A DNA stretch of 64,000 bases from Thiotrichales bacterium (GTDB lineage Bacteria > Pseudomonadota > Gammaproteobacteria > Francisellales > CACEW01): NCBI GenBank assembly GCA_947478525.1, contig CANJVU010000009.1:1-64000 (forward strand), given 5' to 3'. The notes below the pieces were generated by a model. The model saw nothing but the letters and a program-made list of their open reading frames with translations. It searched no databases and was not told the DNA's origin. The position numbers were made by a program, and so were the translations under genes. Shown here piece after piece: positions 1 through 9,608 of the stretch (its first letter is position 1; every line of letters begins with the position of its first letter).

Positions 1-56
1 TCCGAGTTATCCGGCGGGAATGATAGGCCATTATCAAGGATAGGTCAACCAATTTC

Positions 57-85
57 TTGTACCCAATCATGATAGTTAGTATACT
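57..85 (+). promoter_or_regulatory. sigma-70 promoter of leuS
   Basis: A TTGTAC -35 box (57-62) and a TATACT -10 box (80-85) are separated by exactly 17 bases. The predicted start point lies near base 92, just upstream of the leuS start. The first 56 bases of the window hold nothing else I can identify. Confidence 0.6.
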
Positions 86-116
86 TTGCGCTTAACCCCA
101 AATTACGGTGAGCTTT

Positions 117-2444
117 ATGGATACGCAATACACCCACTCCACACTCGAACATGAAGTCCAAGAATACTGGAAAAAACATCAAAGTTTTAAAGTCACTGAA
201 GATCCGACCAAACCAAAATTTTATTGTTTGTCAATGTTGCCTTACCCCAGCGGTCAACTGCATATGGGACACGTGCGCAACTATACAATTAGCGATGTCA
301 TTGCGCGTTATCAACGCATGTTGGGCAAAAATGTGCTGCACCCGATCGGTTGGGATGCCTTTGGTTTGCCAGCAGAAAATGCCGCCATCAAACATAAAGT
401 GGCGCCGGCAAAATGGACTTATGAAAATATTGATCATATTCGCAACCAGATGCATACCCTAGGCTTAGGTTTTGATTGGTCGCGGGAATTTGCCACTTGT
501 AAACCCGACTATTATCGCTGGGAACAATGGTTATTTACCCAGCTCTATAAAAAAGGCCTGGTCTACCGTAAAAACTCGGTGGTAAACTGGGATCCAGTCG
601 ATCAAACCGTATTAGCCAATGAGCAAGTGGTTAATGGCCGTGGCTGGCGTTCGGGTGCACTGATTGAGAAAAAAGAAATTCCACAATGGTTTATTAAAAT
701 CACCGCTTATGCTGAAGAATTGTTGAAAGAATTAGACCATTTGCCCGGTTGGCCAGAACAAGTCAAAACGATGCAACGCAATTGGATTGGCCGTTCCGAA
801 GGTTTGGAAATTGAATTTACCGTAGCAGATAAAGCCGATAAATTAACCGTATTCACCACTCGCCCAGATACCTTAATGGGTGTGACTTATCTGGCCATTG
901 CACCCACACACCCATTAACCTTGAGTGCCTCCAAACATAATCCAAAGCTGGCAGAGTTTATCGCCGCTTGCAAGAAAAGCTCGACCATGGAAGCCGACCT
1001 TGCGACCGCCGAGAAAATTGGTATAGACACAGGTTTAAAAGCGACTCACCCAGTGACCGGCGAAATACTACCCATCTGGAGCGCTAATTTTGTATTGATG
1101 GAATATGGCTGCGGCGCAGTAATGGCAGTACCCGCCGATGATGAGCGCGATGCAGAATTTGCTGCCAAATATAACCTACCCGTTAAAAAAATCACCCCGC
1201 CTCCTGCCGGCGATCATGGCAAACGTGTAGTGAATTATCGTTTGCGCGACTGGAGTGTTTCCCGTCAGCGTTATTGGGGTGCACCGATTCCAATGGTCTA
1301 TTGCGATCATTGCGGGATCGTACCCGTTCCTGCCGAACAATTGCCAGTGATATTGCCAGAAGCGGTGGACTTTGACGGCGAAGGTTCACCGATTAAACGC
1401 ATGGCTTCTTTTTTTGAAACCACCTGCCCCGATTGCAAGAATCCGGCAAAACGCGAAACCGACACTTTTGATACTTTTATTGAATCCTCCTGGTATTACG
1501 CACGCTACTGCTGCCCAGATGCCGATGCAATGCTTGATCAACGTGCCAACTACTGGCTGCCCGTGGATCAATACGTCGGCGGCATTGAACACGCAGTCAT
1601 GCATCTACTTTACGCCCGCTTCTTCCACAAATTGATACGCGACATTGGCTTGGTGACCAGCGATGAACCGTTCACTAATTTATTAACACAAGGCATGGTA
1701 TTAAAAGACGGCAGCAAGATGTCTAAATCCAAAGGCAACACCGTTGACCCACAGAGCTTGATTGACCAATATGGTGCTGATACCGTACGGTTATTTTCAA
1801 TGTTTGCGGCACCACCGGAACAATCCCTGGAGTGGTCTGATTCAGGGGTGGAAGGCGCGTATCGCTTTATCCGCAAGCTGTGGCAATTCGCCATGGATCA
1901 GCAGATATTGATCGCGAATCATAAACTCGACCCTGACGTGAAACACTTAGATGCGGCACAAAAAGCCACTCGCCTTGAGATTCACAGCACCTTAGCGCAA
2001 GCGTTGAGAGACATGGAGCGTCAACAATTTAATACCATTGTCTCAGCAGGTATGAAAATGTTAAACACTTTGAGCAAAGCGGCACAAACTGATGCGCATG
2101 CCGGTTTAATTCGCGAAGGCTTTGGCATTTTATTGCGCTTGTTGGCACCGATTATTCCGCACGTTACACACGTATTGTGGCATCGTTTAAATTACGGCGA
2201 CGATATTTTACATGCTACCTGGCCAACCGTAGATACCAGCGCCCTGCAAAGCGACACCATCAACATTACCGTGCAGGTCAATGGCAAGGTACGCGGACAA
2301 CTGAATGCTCCTTTAAATGTGACGCAGGCAGAATTAGAAACCATGGCCAAAGCGGATGAATCGATCAATCGCTACATTGAAGGACTAAACATACGCAAGG
2401 TGGTTTATGTACCGAAAAAATTATTAAGTCTGGTGGTGAACTAA
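117..2444 (+). CDS. leuS: leucyl-tRNA synthetase
   Basis: Class I aminoacyl-tRNA synthetase that charges tRNA-Leu in the cytoplasm. The HIGH motif appears as HMGH (residues 49-52) and the KMSKS loop begins at K534. The CP1 editing domain has TTRPDT (from T247) and the ADDERD stretch ending at D345. I chose ATG 117, which has GGTGAG (107-112) upstream; an in-frame GTG at 108 would add three residues. At 775 aa it is short: the leucine-specific insert before KMSKS is absent, as in Bacillus LeuRS. In addition, about 40 residues that normally join the editing domain to the catalytic core, including the usual NSGEFNGL-type motif, are missing after residue ~355, without any frameshift. It is followed directly by lptE. 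Confidence 0.97.
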   Translation: MDTQYTHSTLEHEVQEYWKKHQSFKVTEDPTKPKFYCLSMLPYPSGQLHMGHVRNYTISDVIARYQRMLGKNVLHPIGWDAFGLPAENAAIKHKVAPAKWTYENIDHIRNQMHTLGLGFDWSREFATCKPDYYRWEQWLFTQLYKKGLVYRKNSVVNWDPVDQTVLANEQVVNGRGWRSGALIEKKEIPQWFIKITAYAEELLKELDHLPGWPEQVKTMQRNWIGRSEGLEIEFTVADKADKLTVFTTRPDTLMGVTYLAIAPTHPLTLSASKHNPKLAEFIAACKKSSTMEADLATAEKIGIDTGLKATHPVTGEILPIWSANFVLMEYGCGAVMAVPADDERDAEFAAKYNLPVKKITPPPAGDHGKRVVNYRLRDWSVSRQRYWGAPIPMVYCDHCGIVPVPAEQLPVILPEAVDFDGEGSPIKRMASFFETTCPDCKNPAKRETDTFDTFIESSWYYARYCCPDADAMLDQRANYWLPVDQYVGGIEHAVMHLLYARFFHKLIRDIGLVTSDEPFTNLLTQGMVLKDGSKMSKSKGNTVDPQSLIDQYGADTVRLFSMFAAPPEQSLEWSDSGVEGAYRFIRKLWQFAMDQQILIANHKLDPDVKHLDAAQKATRLEIHSTLAQALRDMERQQFNTIVSAGMKMLNTLSKAAQTDAHAGLIREGFGILLRLLAPIIPHVTHVLWHRLNYGDDILHATWPTVDTSALQSDTINITVQVNGKVRGQLNAPLNVTQAELETMAKADESINRYIEGLNIRKVVYVPKKLLSLVVN

Positions 2445-2975
2445 ATGATGAAATCCATAACTTCAAGCAAATATATCGCATTGCTCTTTGCCCTGTTCTT
2501 ACTGGCAGGCTGTGGCTTTCATCTACGCGGCATTCTAAAACTACCGCCACAACTAGACAGCACCTACATCCAATCCGATGCGCCCAATAGTGCATTTACT
2601 CAAATCTTACAACGGCTCTTGATTGCAAACCATATTAACGTCGTGAGTTCACCTGATCAAGCAACTGCAACACTCACACTGTCTGATTTAACCACCACCA
2701 ATGCTTTGACTTCATTAAGTGGCGGCGCAGAAGCCGGTCAATACACACTTTATGGTAGCGTGCAATTTAGTGTCACCGATAACCGAACAGGCAAACTGCT
2801 GATTCCACCAACGATGGTACAAAATACTCGCACCTTTGATTCTAACGCTACTCAGGCATTAAGCGCGCAGGCCAAAATCAATGATTTGATGTCAACCTTA
2901 CAAAATGAGATGGCACAAAACATCATGAACCAACTCGCTAAAATTCGTGCACCGACAAACCCTACCAGCTCATGA
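2445..2975 (+). CDS. lptE: LPS-assembly lipoprotein LptE
   Basis: Outer-membrane lipoprotein that plugs the LptD barrel and helps insert lipopolysaccharide into the outer leaflet. The 176-aa product has a short hydrophobic leader ending in the lipobox LAGC, followed at once by GFHLRG, the hallmark start of mature LptE. The start ATG lies directly after the leuS stop and the 3' end overlaps holA by four bases, so the three genes are probably co-transcribed. This leuS-lptE-holA order is typical of gammaproteobacteria. Confidence 0.94.
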   Translation: MMKSITSSKYIALLFALFLLAGCGFHLRGILKLPPQLDSTYIQSDAPNSAFTQILQRLLIANHINVVSSPDQATATLTLSDLTTTNALTSLSGGAEAGQYTLYGSVQFSVTDNRTGKLLIPPTMVQNTRTFDSNATQALSAQAKINDLMSTLQNEMAQNIMNQLAKIRAPTNPTSS

Positions 2976-3982
2976 AACTAAAACCAGAAGGCTTAACCGG
3001 ACATCTTAAACAATCGCTGCTGCCGATTTACTGCGTCAGCGGTGATGAGCCCTTATTGATTCAAGAAGCCGTTGCGGCAATTAATCAAACGGCACAGAGC
3101 AAAAACTTTACCGAACGTCATCGCTTCACCACTGACTCCACATTTGACATCGATACTCTGCACCAACTCACCCAATCTGGTTCTTTATTTGGCGACCAAA
3201 AACGCATTGAAATCAATGTGCCAGGGAAGTTGCCCGCAGAGCTTGCAGAATTTATTATTGCCCTCTCCAATCGTTCGATCGATGATGCTGTTTTTATTTT
3301 ATCTACCGCCAAACTCGACGCCGCGGCACAAAAAACCAACTGGTACAAAACCATTGACCAAATTGGCTGCCATATTACGGTATGGCCGATTGAAGCCAAG
3401 CAATTGCCGGGTTGGCTTCAAGCCCGTGCGCGCAACATGAATGTGCAATTAGATGCCAATGCTTTAGGGGTTTTAAGCCAGTGTATCGAGGGCAATTTAC
3501 TCGCTGCGGCACAATGGTTGGAAAAACTCTCCCTACAATATCCCAACACCCGCATCACCGAAACCATGATGACAGAACTAATGGAAGACAGCAGCCGCTA
3601 TGATGTCTTTGAATGGGTCGCACAAGTGCTACAAGGCAATGGCAACAAGGCGTGGCATATTCTGCAAAAACTCCAAGTGGATGGCGAAGCAACACTGATC
3701 GTATGGGCATTGGCCAAAGAACTGCGAATTATTTATCAAATGCAGCAACAACTCGGACAACACAGGCAACGCATGCCACTTGCCACGCTGTTTCAACAGT
3801 TTTATATCTGGCCTAAACGTCAACCAGAGTTTGAAGCCGCGCTACGACGCATTTCTGCTGCCAGATGCCTGCAAACCTTGCAGCAACTGGCAAAAGTTGA
3901 CACCATGATTAAAGGCGGCATTGCCGACGATCCCTGGATGGCGCTGGCCAATGTGATCAGCACACTCTGCGCATCGCCCTAA
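2972..3982 (+). CDS. holA: DNA polymerase III delta subunit
   Basis: Subunit of the clamp loader that opens the beta sliding clamp. The 336-aa length fits HolA. Recognition rests on the N-terminal YCVSGDEPLLIQEAV motif, the acidic Asp-rich middle and the location directly after lptE. The start overlaps the lptE stop (ATGA). Its 3' end converges on and overlaps the stop of the thiY-like gene, so no independent terminator fits between them. Confidence 0.93.
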   Translation: MKLKPEGLTGHLKQSLLPIYCVSGDEPLLIQEAVAAINQTAQSKNFTERHRFTTDSTFDIDTLHQLTQSGSLFGDQKRIEINVPGKLPAELAEFIIALSNRSIDDAVFILSTAKLDAAAQKTNWYKTIDQIGCHITVWPIEAKQLPGWLQARARNMNVQLDANALGVLSQCIEGNLLAAAQWLEKLSLQYPNTRITETMMTELMEDSSRYDVFEWVAQVLQGNGNKAWHILQKLQVDGEATLIVWALAKELRIIYQMQQQLGQHRQRMPLATLFQQFYIWPKRQPEFEAALRRISAARCLQTLQQLAKVDTMIKGGIADDPWMALANVISTLCASP

Positions 3983-4932
3983 GACCGCAACATTACCGCA
4001 TAATCACTCACCGGCAAACTAGCTTTCAGCAGGTTTTGCTGCCGCATAAATTGTTCAAATTGCTGATAGCGCAAAACATCCAAGACACCTGGAGACAAAT
4101 CCAGATACGGCAGCGTAGCATTCCAAATGGCATGATTCATTTGCATCATTTTTGATGTCGGTGCCAATTCGTTAGGATACGCTTTTGCAATCAATTGCCA
4201 GCTTTGCTCAGGGTTGGCGTGAATATAATTAACCGCTTGCTGCAATGCTTCCACAAAAGGCTTTAGCCAAGGTTGATTAATCTCAGATTTATTGATCACC
4301 AACACCAGTTCATCATAGTCTGGCACACCATTTTGCTCGGGAAAGAACAAACGGGTTTTAATGCCCATCTGTGCCATTTCTACTGGTTCAACATTGCGCA
4401 TCATGCCACTGACGGCATCAACACGATGGCTGAGTAACGCTTGCACCAGATTCATTTTGACATTGACCAACGTCACGTCATGCAAGTTTACGCCATTGTG
4501 CGCCAATACCGCACGCATCGTTGCTTGCTGCATGCCACTGTCAGAATAGCCAAAAATTTTGCCTTTAAGCTGACTGAGGTGGGTGATGTCGCTGCTGGCC
4601 AAAACGGCAATGCAATTCAGCGGATGGTTAATCAATGTGGCAATACGCATTAAGGGCATACCAGCAGACACATCGAGGATCAAATGCGTTTGGTAAGTGA
4701 CGGCGACTTGCGCCTGCCGCATCGCCACTAACTGCTCAGGCTCACTGTTTTGGGTTGGGGTAATAAAGTGAACATTAAGTCCTTGCTGTTTAAAGTATCC
4801 CTGCTGCTGCGCAACCAGCAGTGTGGCATGATCAGGATTGATATACCAATCCAATGCAACCGTTATGTTAATTGGCGTTGCAAATAACGTATTAGAAAAT
4901 AAAATGATAAAAATAAAAATGATCTTCTTCAT
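3979..4932 (-). CDS. thiY: thiamine-precursor ABC transporter, periplasmic binding protein (ThiY/NMT1-like)
   Basis: A 317-aa secreted protein with signal peptide MKKIIFIFIILFSNTLFA. The mature start (NITVALDWYINPDHATLLVA) matches the NMT1/THI5 family that binds pyrimidine precursors such as HMP or formylaminopyrimidine. It is the last gene of a three-gene unit (ATPase-permease-binding protein) with four-base overlaps at both junctions, all downstream of a TPP riboswitch. The riboswitch makes thiamine-precursor import the likely role; the exact ligand is not visible from sequence. Confidence 0.87.
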   Translation of the reverse strand: MKKIIFIFIILFSNTLFATPINITVALDWYINPDHATLLVAQQQGYFKQQGLNVHFITPTQNSEPEQLVAMRQAQVAVTYQTHLILDVSAGMPLMRIATLINHPLNCIAVLASSDITHLSQLKGKIFGYSDSGMQQATMRAVLAHNGVNLHDVTLVNVKMNLVQALLSHRVDAVSGMMRNVEPVEMAQMGIKTRLFFPEQNGVPDYDELVLVINKSEINQPWLKPFVEALQQAVNYIHANPEQSWQLIAKAYPNELAPTSKMMQMNHAIWNATLPYLDLSPGVLDVLRYQQFEQFMRQQNLLKASLPVSDYAVMLRS

Positions 4933-5666
4933 CTTTCATTTGCCCAGGGAATACATTTTTTTAATACGCGATCGACCACAAAATATAAAATCAACGACAT
5001 AACCACCAAGCAAATCAACGCCGCAAACATCAAGGGAATATCCACACGACTGTTGGCATTGAGCATTAAAAACCCCAGGCCTTCACTCGAACCGACCCAC
5101 TCACCAATCACCGCAGCCATTGGCGCCCAGGCGGTAGCAACACGAATGCCTGAAGCCAATGCCGGCAATGCCGCTGGCAATTGAATGTGCCACAAAAGAC
5201 GGTAACGATTGGCACCCATCACTTGCGCCATGTCCAGCCAACCAGGATCGGTGCGACGCAGGCCATCAAAAAACGCGATAGTCACGGGGAAAAATAATGC
5301 GAAGATGGTCACTGCTACTTTCGATGACATGCCATAACCAAACCACACCACAAACAAGGGCGCGATGGCAAAAGTCGGAATCGCCTGACTCACCAGCAAC
5401 ACCGGCAACATCCAAAACCGTACCACACGAAACAACCCCATCGCCATCGCCATGACCATACCCCAAGCAATTGCAATAATCAAACCAATCAAGGTTTCCG
5501 CCAGCGTCGGCCAGGTTTGTTGCAGTAATAGCAACGGGCTTTGCCAGATCGTAATGGCAACCTGAATCGGTGTTGGCACCAAATACCCAGGTAGCTGTAG
5601 ACCCCAAACCAATAATTGCCACAATACGATAAAACCGATAAATAAGATGCCACCGCGCCAGATCAT
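4929..5666 (-). CDS. thiX: thiamine-precursor ABC transporter permease (ThiX-like)
   Basis: A 245-aa inner-membrane protein with about six hydrophobic segments. It carries the permease signature region EWVGSSEGLGFLM, which contacts the ATPase in the BPD-type/SsuC-like family. It overlaps the ATPase gene upstream and the binding-protein gene downstream by four bases each, implying translational coupling. The substrate is inferred from the riboswitch and the NMT1-like partner. Confidence 0.88.
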   Translation of the reverse strand: MIWRGGILFIGFIVLWQLLVWGLQLPGYLVPTPIQVAITIWQSPLLLLQQTWPTLAETLIGLIIAIAWGMVMAMAMGLFRVVRFWMLPVLLVSQAIPTFAIAPLFVVWFGYGMSSKVAVTIFALFFPVTIAFFDGLRRTDPGWLDMAQVMGANRYRLLWHIQLPAALPALASGIRVATAWAPMAAVIGEWVGSSEGLGFLMLNANSRVDIPLMFAALICLVVMSLILYFVVDRVLKKCIPWANER

Positions 5667-6406
5667 GAAACCCCCTCCATGGCTTGCATCAGTTGCTGCA
5701 ATAATTCTGACTGGAGTTTTAATAACTGTGGGTCAGCAATATCTCGCGGTGGCTGAGAATTTGATAAATCCACAGTATGCACAATCGACGCTGGCGCGCC
5801 TGCCAAAATCACAATTCGATGCCCCAATCGTAAGGCTTCTAACGGATCATGCGTCACCAGCAATACGGTTTTACCTTGCAGTAACTTACAAGATAAGGCT
5901 TGCAGGCGATGGCGAGTGACCGCATCGAGCGCAGAAAACGGTTCATCCATTAATACCACGGGTTTGTCTTCGAATAACGTTCGCGCTAAAGCGACACGTT
6001 GGCGCATACCACCCGACAATTGTGCTGGTTTTAATAAAGCAGCCTCGGTCAATCCGACTTGTTGCAGCATTGTTTTGGCATGTGTCACGCGGTTTTTCCG
6101 GCATTGACCACGCAAGCGATCACCAATTAACACATTGTCTAACACCGACGCCCATGGTAATAATAAATCGCTCTGTGCCATATAAGATATACGGTTTTTC
6201 AAAGGTTGTTGATCAGAAGCGGTAATCTCTGCCTGACAATCTGGCGGTGCCAAATCAGCGATCAACCGTAACAAACTGCTTTTACCCACCCCACTGGCAC
6301 CGAGAATACAGGTCCATTGGCCGGCTTCGATTGCGATAGAAAGGCTTTGAAATAATACACGCTGTTCAAACTTAAGCAGCGCATTTTGAATATGAAGGGC
6401 AATCAT
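5663..6406 (-). CDS. thiZ: thiamine-precursor ABC transporter ATP-binding protein (ThiZ-like)
   Basis: ABC ATPase of 247 aa with Walker A GASGVGKSS, signature LSGGMRQR, Walker B VVLMDEP and an H-loop in LLVTHDP. I chose ATG 6406 because AGGA at 6418-6415 lies eight bases upstream. The alternative GTG at 6412 would sit inside the riboswitch P1 stem and only two bases from that ribosome-binding site. First gene of the riboswitch-controlled thiZXY unit. Confidence 0.92.
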   Translation of the reverse strand: MIALHIQNALLKFEQRVLFQSLSIAIEAGQWTCILGASGVGKSSLLRLIADLAPPDCQAEITASDQQPLKNRISYMAQSDLLLPWASVLDNVLIGDRLRGQCRKNRVTHAKTMLQQVGLTEAALLKPAQLSGGMRQRVALARTLFEDKPVVLMDEPFSALDAVTRHRLQALSCKLLQGKTVLLVTHDPLEALRLGHRIVILAGAPASIVHTVDLSNSQPPRDIADPQLLKLQSELLQQLMQAMEGVS

Positions 6407-6409
6407 CAG

Positions 6410-6493
6410 CACTTTCCTACGGCAGCATCATCTGCATCAGGTTAAAGGGTCGCAAGCTTACACTTGCCTCTCAGCCGGTTGGCTCCCCCAGTG
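6410..6493 (-). promoter_or_regulatory. TPP riboswitch (THI element)
   Basis: Read on the minus strand, the region contains the diagnostic CTGAGAGG and ACCCTTTAACCTGATG segments. A GATGCTGCCGTAGGAAAG 3' strand follows, matching the thiamine pyrophosphate aptamer consensus. CACT at 6493-6490 can pair with AGTG at 6413-6410 to close P1. The AGGA used to translate the first gene lies within the aptamer's 3' strand, so ligand binding should hide the ribosome-binding site. No separate terminator hairpin is visible, which argues for translational control. Confidence 0.95.
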
Positions 6494-6505
6494 ATTTACT
6501 GTGCT

Positions 6506-6514
6506 ATACTAGCA
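6506..6514 (-). promoter_or_regulatory. extended -10 promoter for thiZXY
   Basis: On the minus strand TGC followed by TAGTAT forms an extended -10 element about 12 bases before the riboswitch. No good -35 box is present, which is tolerated with a TGn extension. The same segment reads TATACT on the plus strand, so it could also serve the opposite direction. Confidence 0.4.
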
Positions 6515-6540
6515 TGGTTGATTCAAGTAGGTCTATCACC

Positions 6541-6615
6541 ATGAATAAAACCCGAAACGCCTTTCACTCCAATACTACCTCGCAAGTGCCCCACGCGGAA
6601 AATTTTGAGTTTTAG
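6541..6615 (+). CDS. possible 24-aa small protein
   Basis: ATG 6541 opens a 24-codon frame, MNKTRNAFHSNTTSQVPHAE followed by NFEF and stop. AGTAGG about eight bases upstream could serve as a ribosome-binding site, and TATACT at 6505-6510 as a -10 box. It lies between the riboswitch and the 3' end of dnaQ. Nothing is recognisable in the peptide, and chance cannot be excluded. Confidence 0.2.
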   Translation: MNKTRNAFHSNTTSQVPHAENFEF

Positions 6616-6618
6616 CCA

Positions 6619-7311
6619 TTATTTCTTGAATTGATTCACCAATTTCTCATGCACGGTTAATTCTTCCGAAGTGGCTCTCACCACGATAAATTCCATACCA
6701 ATTCTATTTACTCGAAACGATGAGGAGTGCTCATTACTATTTTGCTGGTTGCTCGACTCATCGCCCCAGGCCATTGAAATCTGGCCGCCAGTCATCGCCA
6801 AATAAACGTCCGCCAAAATGCCTGCATCGAGTAAACCGCCATGCAATTCTCGATGGGCATTGTTGACATGATAGCGTTTGCACAGTGCATCTAAAGAATT
6901 ACGTTGCCCTGGATGCAGGTGCCGAGCCATTTCCAGAGTGTCAATAATCTGGCAATGGTCTTGAATAGTGCCCCAGCGATTGGAGGGCAATAAGTTAAGC
7001 TCGTTGTTAAGAAAGCTAACATCGAAACCAGCGTTATGAATAACCAATTCTGCCCCAGCAACATACTCCATAAACTGATCGATTAATTGATGGAATGACG
7101 GTTTGTCCCGCAAAAATTCATTGGTAATACCATGGATCGCAATGGCTTCCTCTTCAATCTGCCGATTTGGATTAAAATAGTGATGCCAATCATTACCCGT
7201 GGTGCTGCGGTTAATCATCTCAACACAGCCAATTTCAATAATGCGATGACCGGCCTTTGGATCTAAACCGGTCGTTTCTGTATCTACTATAATTTGTCGT
7301 TTTACGCTCAT
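6619..7311 (-). CDS. dnaQ: DNA polymerase III epsilon subunit (3'-5' proofreading exonuclease)
   Basis: Proofreading exonuclease of the replicative polymerase, DEDDh type. Exo I is IVDTETTG (D10, E12), Exo II includes the [11 protein letters not shown] stretch, and the H..D Exo III region is [12 protein letters not shown]. The protein is 230 aa. Its start overlaps the rnhA stop by four bases, forming the familiar rnhA-dnaQ pair. The C-terminal tail after residue ~185 is polar and should be the polymerase-binding part. Confidence 0.95.
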   Translation of the reverse strand: MSVKRQIIVDTETTGLDPKAGHRIIEIGCVEMINRSTTGNDWHHYFNPNRQIEEEAIAIHGITNEFLRDKPSFHQLIDQFMEYVAGAELVIHNAGFDVSFLNNELNLLPSNRWGTIQDHCQIIDTLEMARHLHPGQRNSLDALCKRYHVNNAHRELHGGLLDAGILADVYLAMTGGQISMAWGDESSNQQNSNEHSSSFRVNRIGMEFIVVRATSEELTVHEKLVNQFKK

Positions 7312-7748
7312 TTCATCACCTGATCTACGCCTTGATTGGCCAATTGATCGACGCGGTCATTTTCGGCATGGCCACTGTGGCCTTTGACCCAATGCCACTT
7401 CACTTCATGTTTGGCTGCCGCAGCCTCTAAACGCTGCCATAGATCGGCATTTTTGACTTCTTTTTTGGCTGCGGTACGCCATTTATTTTTTTTCCACCCA
7501 TGAATCCATTCCGTAATGCCTTTACGCACATATTCAGAATCCGTCGTTAATGACACAACGCACGGCCTCTTCAAGGCTTCTAATGCCATAATCGCACCCA
7601 TCAACTCCATGCGATTATTGGTGGTATCACGCTCACCACCAAAGAGTTCTCGCACTTCCCCACGATAACGCAACAATGCCCCCCAGCCACCAGGGCCCGG
7701 GTTGCCACGACATGCGCCATCGGTAAATACCTCTATGGTTTTATTCAT
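7308..7748 (-). CDS. rnhA: ribonuclease HI
   Basis: Degrades RNA in RNA-DNA hybrids. The 146-aa product aligns without gaps to the E. coli numbering of the active site: D10 in [15 protein letters not shown]48 in [10 protein letters not shown]70 in TTDSEYV, H124 in KGHSGH and D134. It overlaps the methyltransferase gene upstream by eight bases and dnaQ downstream by four, indicating one operon. Confidence 0.97.
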   Translation of the reverse strand: MNKTIEVFTDGACRGNPGPGGWGALLRYRGEVRELFGGERDTTNNRMELMGAIMALEALKRPCVVSLTTDSEYVRKGITEWIHGWKKNKWRTAAKKEVKNADLWQRLEAAAAKHEVKWHWVKGHSGHAENDRVDQLANQGVDQVMK

Positions 7749-8478
7749 CAGTTTTCAACTTCTTGGTCATATTGGTCGGCGTTACTTTGGGTGCCAGCAC
7801 CACCACTGGTGATACCCAGCTGGGCGATAACAAAGGGGTCAACGTTGATGTTTTTTTCTCTGCAATTAGCCAATAACCAATACCCAGTGATGAACATAGC
7901 AATCGAAAAAACCGTTCGCAACGACTTTTGATGGCAACATGTTTACTCAAACAAAATCCATAATACTGTCGCTGTGTCACGGTAAAATCGAGTTTATTCA
8001 AACGACTGGCAATATTCGAACACGTATAGCGCTTGACCCACTCGTCACCATACAATGCTCGCGCCGCATTTTTGCCCGCTGGTCGCCACGGATTAAATCC
8101 AACAACGATTAAATGCCCATCTTGCCGCAATAACCGGTACATTTCTGCTAATAATGAATCAGGGTCTTTGGTATGCTCTAACGCATGCAGCAACACAATG
8201 ACATCGACTGAATTAGGTGCAAAGGGCATTGCCTGGTACTCGGATACAACATCGCCACCAATAATATGTACATTATTTTTAATCACAAAATGCTTCTGCA
8301 CAGGGCTCTGCGCCACGCGCTTGCGATGACGATCGCCCAATAACAGCAAATAATAACCGAAATACTGTTCCAGACAACGATCAAGATGCTGTTGCTCTAA
8401 TGCTAACAAACAGCGTAGTTTTTCTTGCCTCATGAAAACGTTCCAGAGTATGCTTATACGACTGCCTGAGGATATCAC
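7741..8478 (-). CDS. class I SAM-dependent methyltransferase
   Basis: Predicted methyltransferase of the type found beside rnhA-dnaQ in many gammaproteobacteria; the substrate is unknown. The SAM-binding motif I is degenerate. The acidic [17 protein letters not shown] segment and [16 protein letters not shown] match the post-motif regions of Methyltransf_11 proteins. The start is uncertain: GTG 8478 has GGGGGTGA upstream and keeps a Trp found near the N-terminus of the family. ATG 8433 would give a protein 15 residues shorter. Confidence 0.8.
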   Translation of the reverse strand: MISSGSRISILWNVFMRQEKLRCLLALEQQHLDRCLEQYFGYYLLLLGDRHRKRVAQSPVQKHFVIKNNVHIIGGDVVSEYQAMPFAPNSVDVIVLLHALEHTKDPDSLLAEMYRLLRQDGHLIVVGFNPWRPAGKNAARALYGDEWVKRYTCSNIASRLNKLDFTVTQRQYYGFCLSKHVAIKSRCERFFRLLCSSLGIGYWLIAEKKTSTLTPLLSPSWVSPVVVLAPKVTPTNMTKKLKTDE

Positions 8479-8509
8479 GACTCACCCCCACTGAATAGAG
8501 GGAAATCAC

Positions 8510-9007
8510 ATGCAACGGCTATTATTTTGCTCGTTATTAATACTACCCTTTGCGGCATCTGCTGTCAATTGCGAAACATTAACGGGAAGCTGGCAAGGTT
8601 TCTATCAAGATACCCAAGGGTTGTTTGTGAACAAATCATTTCCTGTCGAACTGGTGTTAACTTATCAAGCACCATACTTGTACGGCTACACCCTGCCTTC
8701 AAAAGATCATGAAGGTGCAGGATATGGCGCACAGGCCCCCGCTTTTTTATGGGCAACCTGTGAATCCAACACAATCAGCAACCTCTATTTACTCCCCGCA
8801 TATAGCACCTGTGGTGCTGGGCAACCGCAACCAAATCTATCCGTCAAGCAAGGCATGCTTTCATTTGATGCACACTGGCAAAACGCCATGATTGACACAG
8901 TGTTTCGCTTTTCGCTGAAGCGTGATACAATTCCCGAGGTGTTTAATAAACAATGGGGCAGGAATGTTGAGACAATCGCTCACACGCCGCTCAAGACATG
9001 CCATTAA
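8510..9007 (+). CDS. secreted protein of unknown function
   Basis: A 165-aa protein with signal peptide MQRLLFCSLLILPFAASA. The mature part has several Cys residues (NCET, ATCES, STCG, KTCH) suited to disulfides, and a TGSWQGFYQDT opening reminiscent of small beta-barrel secreted proteins. AGAGGGA precedes the ATG. It overlaps the next gene by 44 bases in another frame. I do not recognise the family. Confidence 0.72.
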   Translation: MQRLLFCSLLILPFAASAVNCETLTGSWQGFYQDTQGLFVNKSFPVELVLTYQAPYLYGYTLPSKDHEGAGYGAQAPAFLWATCESNTISNLYLLPAYSTCGAGQPQPNLSVKQGMLSFDAHWQNAMIDTVFRFSLKRDTIPEVFNKQWGRNVETIAHTPLKTCH

Positions 9008-9608
9008 AATCATCTTCCTGGTGGGTGCTTGTACCTTAGGCTTACAAGGGTGTGGCGCTGCACCACCGCCTAACAGCCATGATATTTGCACGGTGTTTGA
9101 ACAATATCCTAACTGGTACTGGGACTCCATTAACTCCTATAATCAATGGGGCATCCCCGTCAGTGTACAAATGGCCATTATTCAGCAAGAATCGGACTTT
9201 CGCTCTGATGCCCGACCGCCTCGCACAAAATTATTGGGAACCATTCCTTGGGGGCGCCCCACAACTGCATACGGTTATGCGCAAGCATTGAATGAGACCT
9301 GGTCAGACTACCAACAAGGCACTAAAAACAAAGATGCCAGCCGCGATAACTTTTCTGATGCTGTAGACTTTATTGGCTGGTATAGCAGCAAAGCCAGCAA
9401 AAGCTTAAACATCAGCAAACGTGATGCTTATCACTTATATTTAGCCTACCATGAAGGCATGGGCAATTATAGAAATGGTTCTTATCGCAATCAGAAATGG
9501 CTTCTGGATGTAGCCGACCACGTGCAAGATACCTCTAATCGGTATCGCACGCAGTTGGACTATTGCTACAAGAAGATTCCAAAGCCAAGCTCATGGAGTT
9601 GGTTTTAG
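8964..9608 (+). CDS. lytic-transglycosylase-like lipoprotein
   Basis: A 214-aa lipoprotein: hydrophobic leader, lipobox LQGC, then an SLT-like domain with QQESDF, whose Glu is the expected catalytic acid, and an AYGYAQALNETW stretch. It should cleave peptidoglycan glycan strands at the outer membrane. I start at ATG 8964, just after GGGGCAGG and inside the end of the preceding gene; an upstream in-frame start at 8922 lacks support. Its stop abuts the convergent helicase gene. Confidence 0.82.
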   Translation: MLRQSLTRRSRHAIKIIFLVGACTLGLQGCGAAPPPNSHDICTVFEQYPNWYWDSINSYNQWGIPVSVQMAIIQQESDFRSDARPPRTKLLGTIPWGRPTTAYGYAQALNETWSDYQQGTKNKDASRDNFSDAVDFIGWYSSKASKSLNISKRDAYHLYLAYHEGMGNYRNGSYRNQKWLLDVADHVQDTSNRYRTQLDYCYKKIPKPSSWSWF

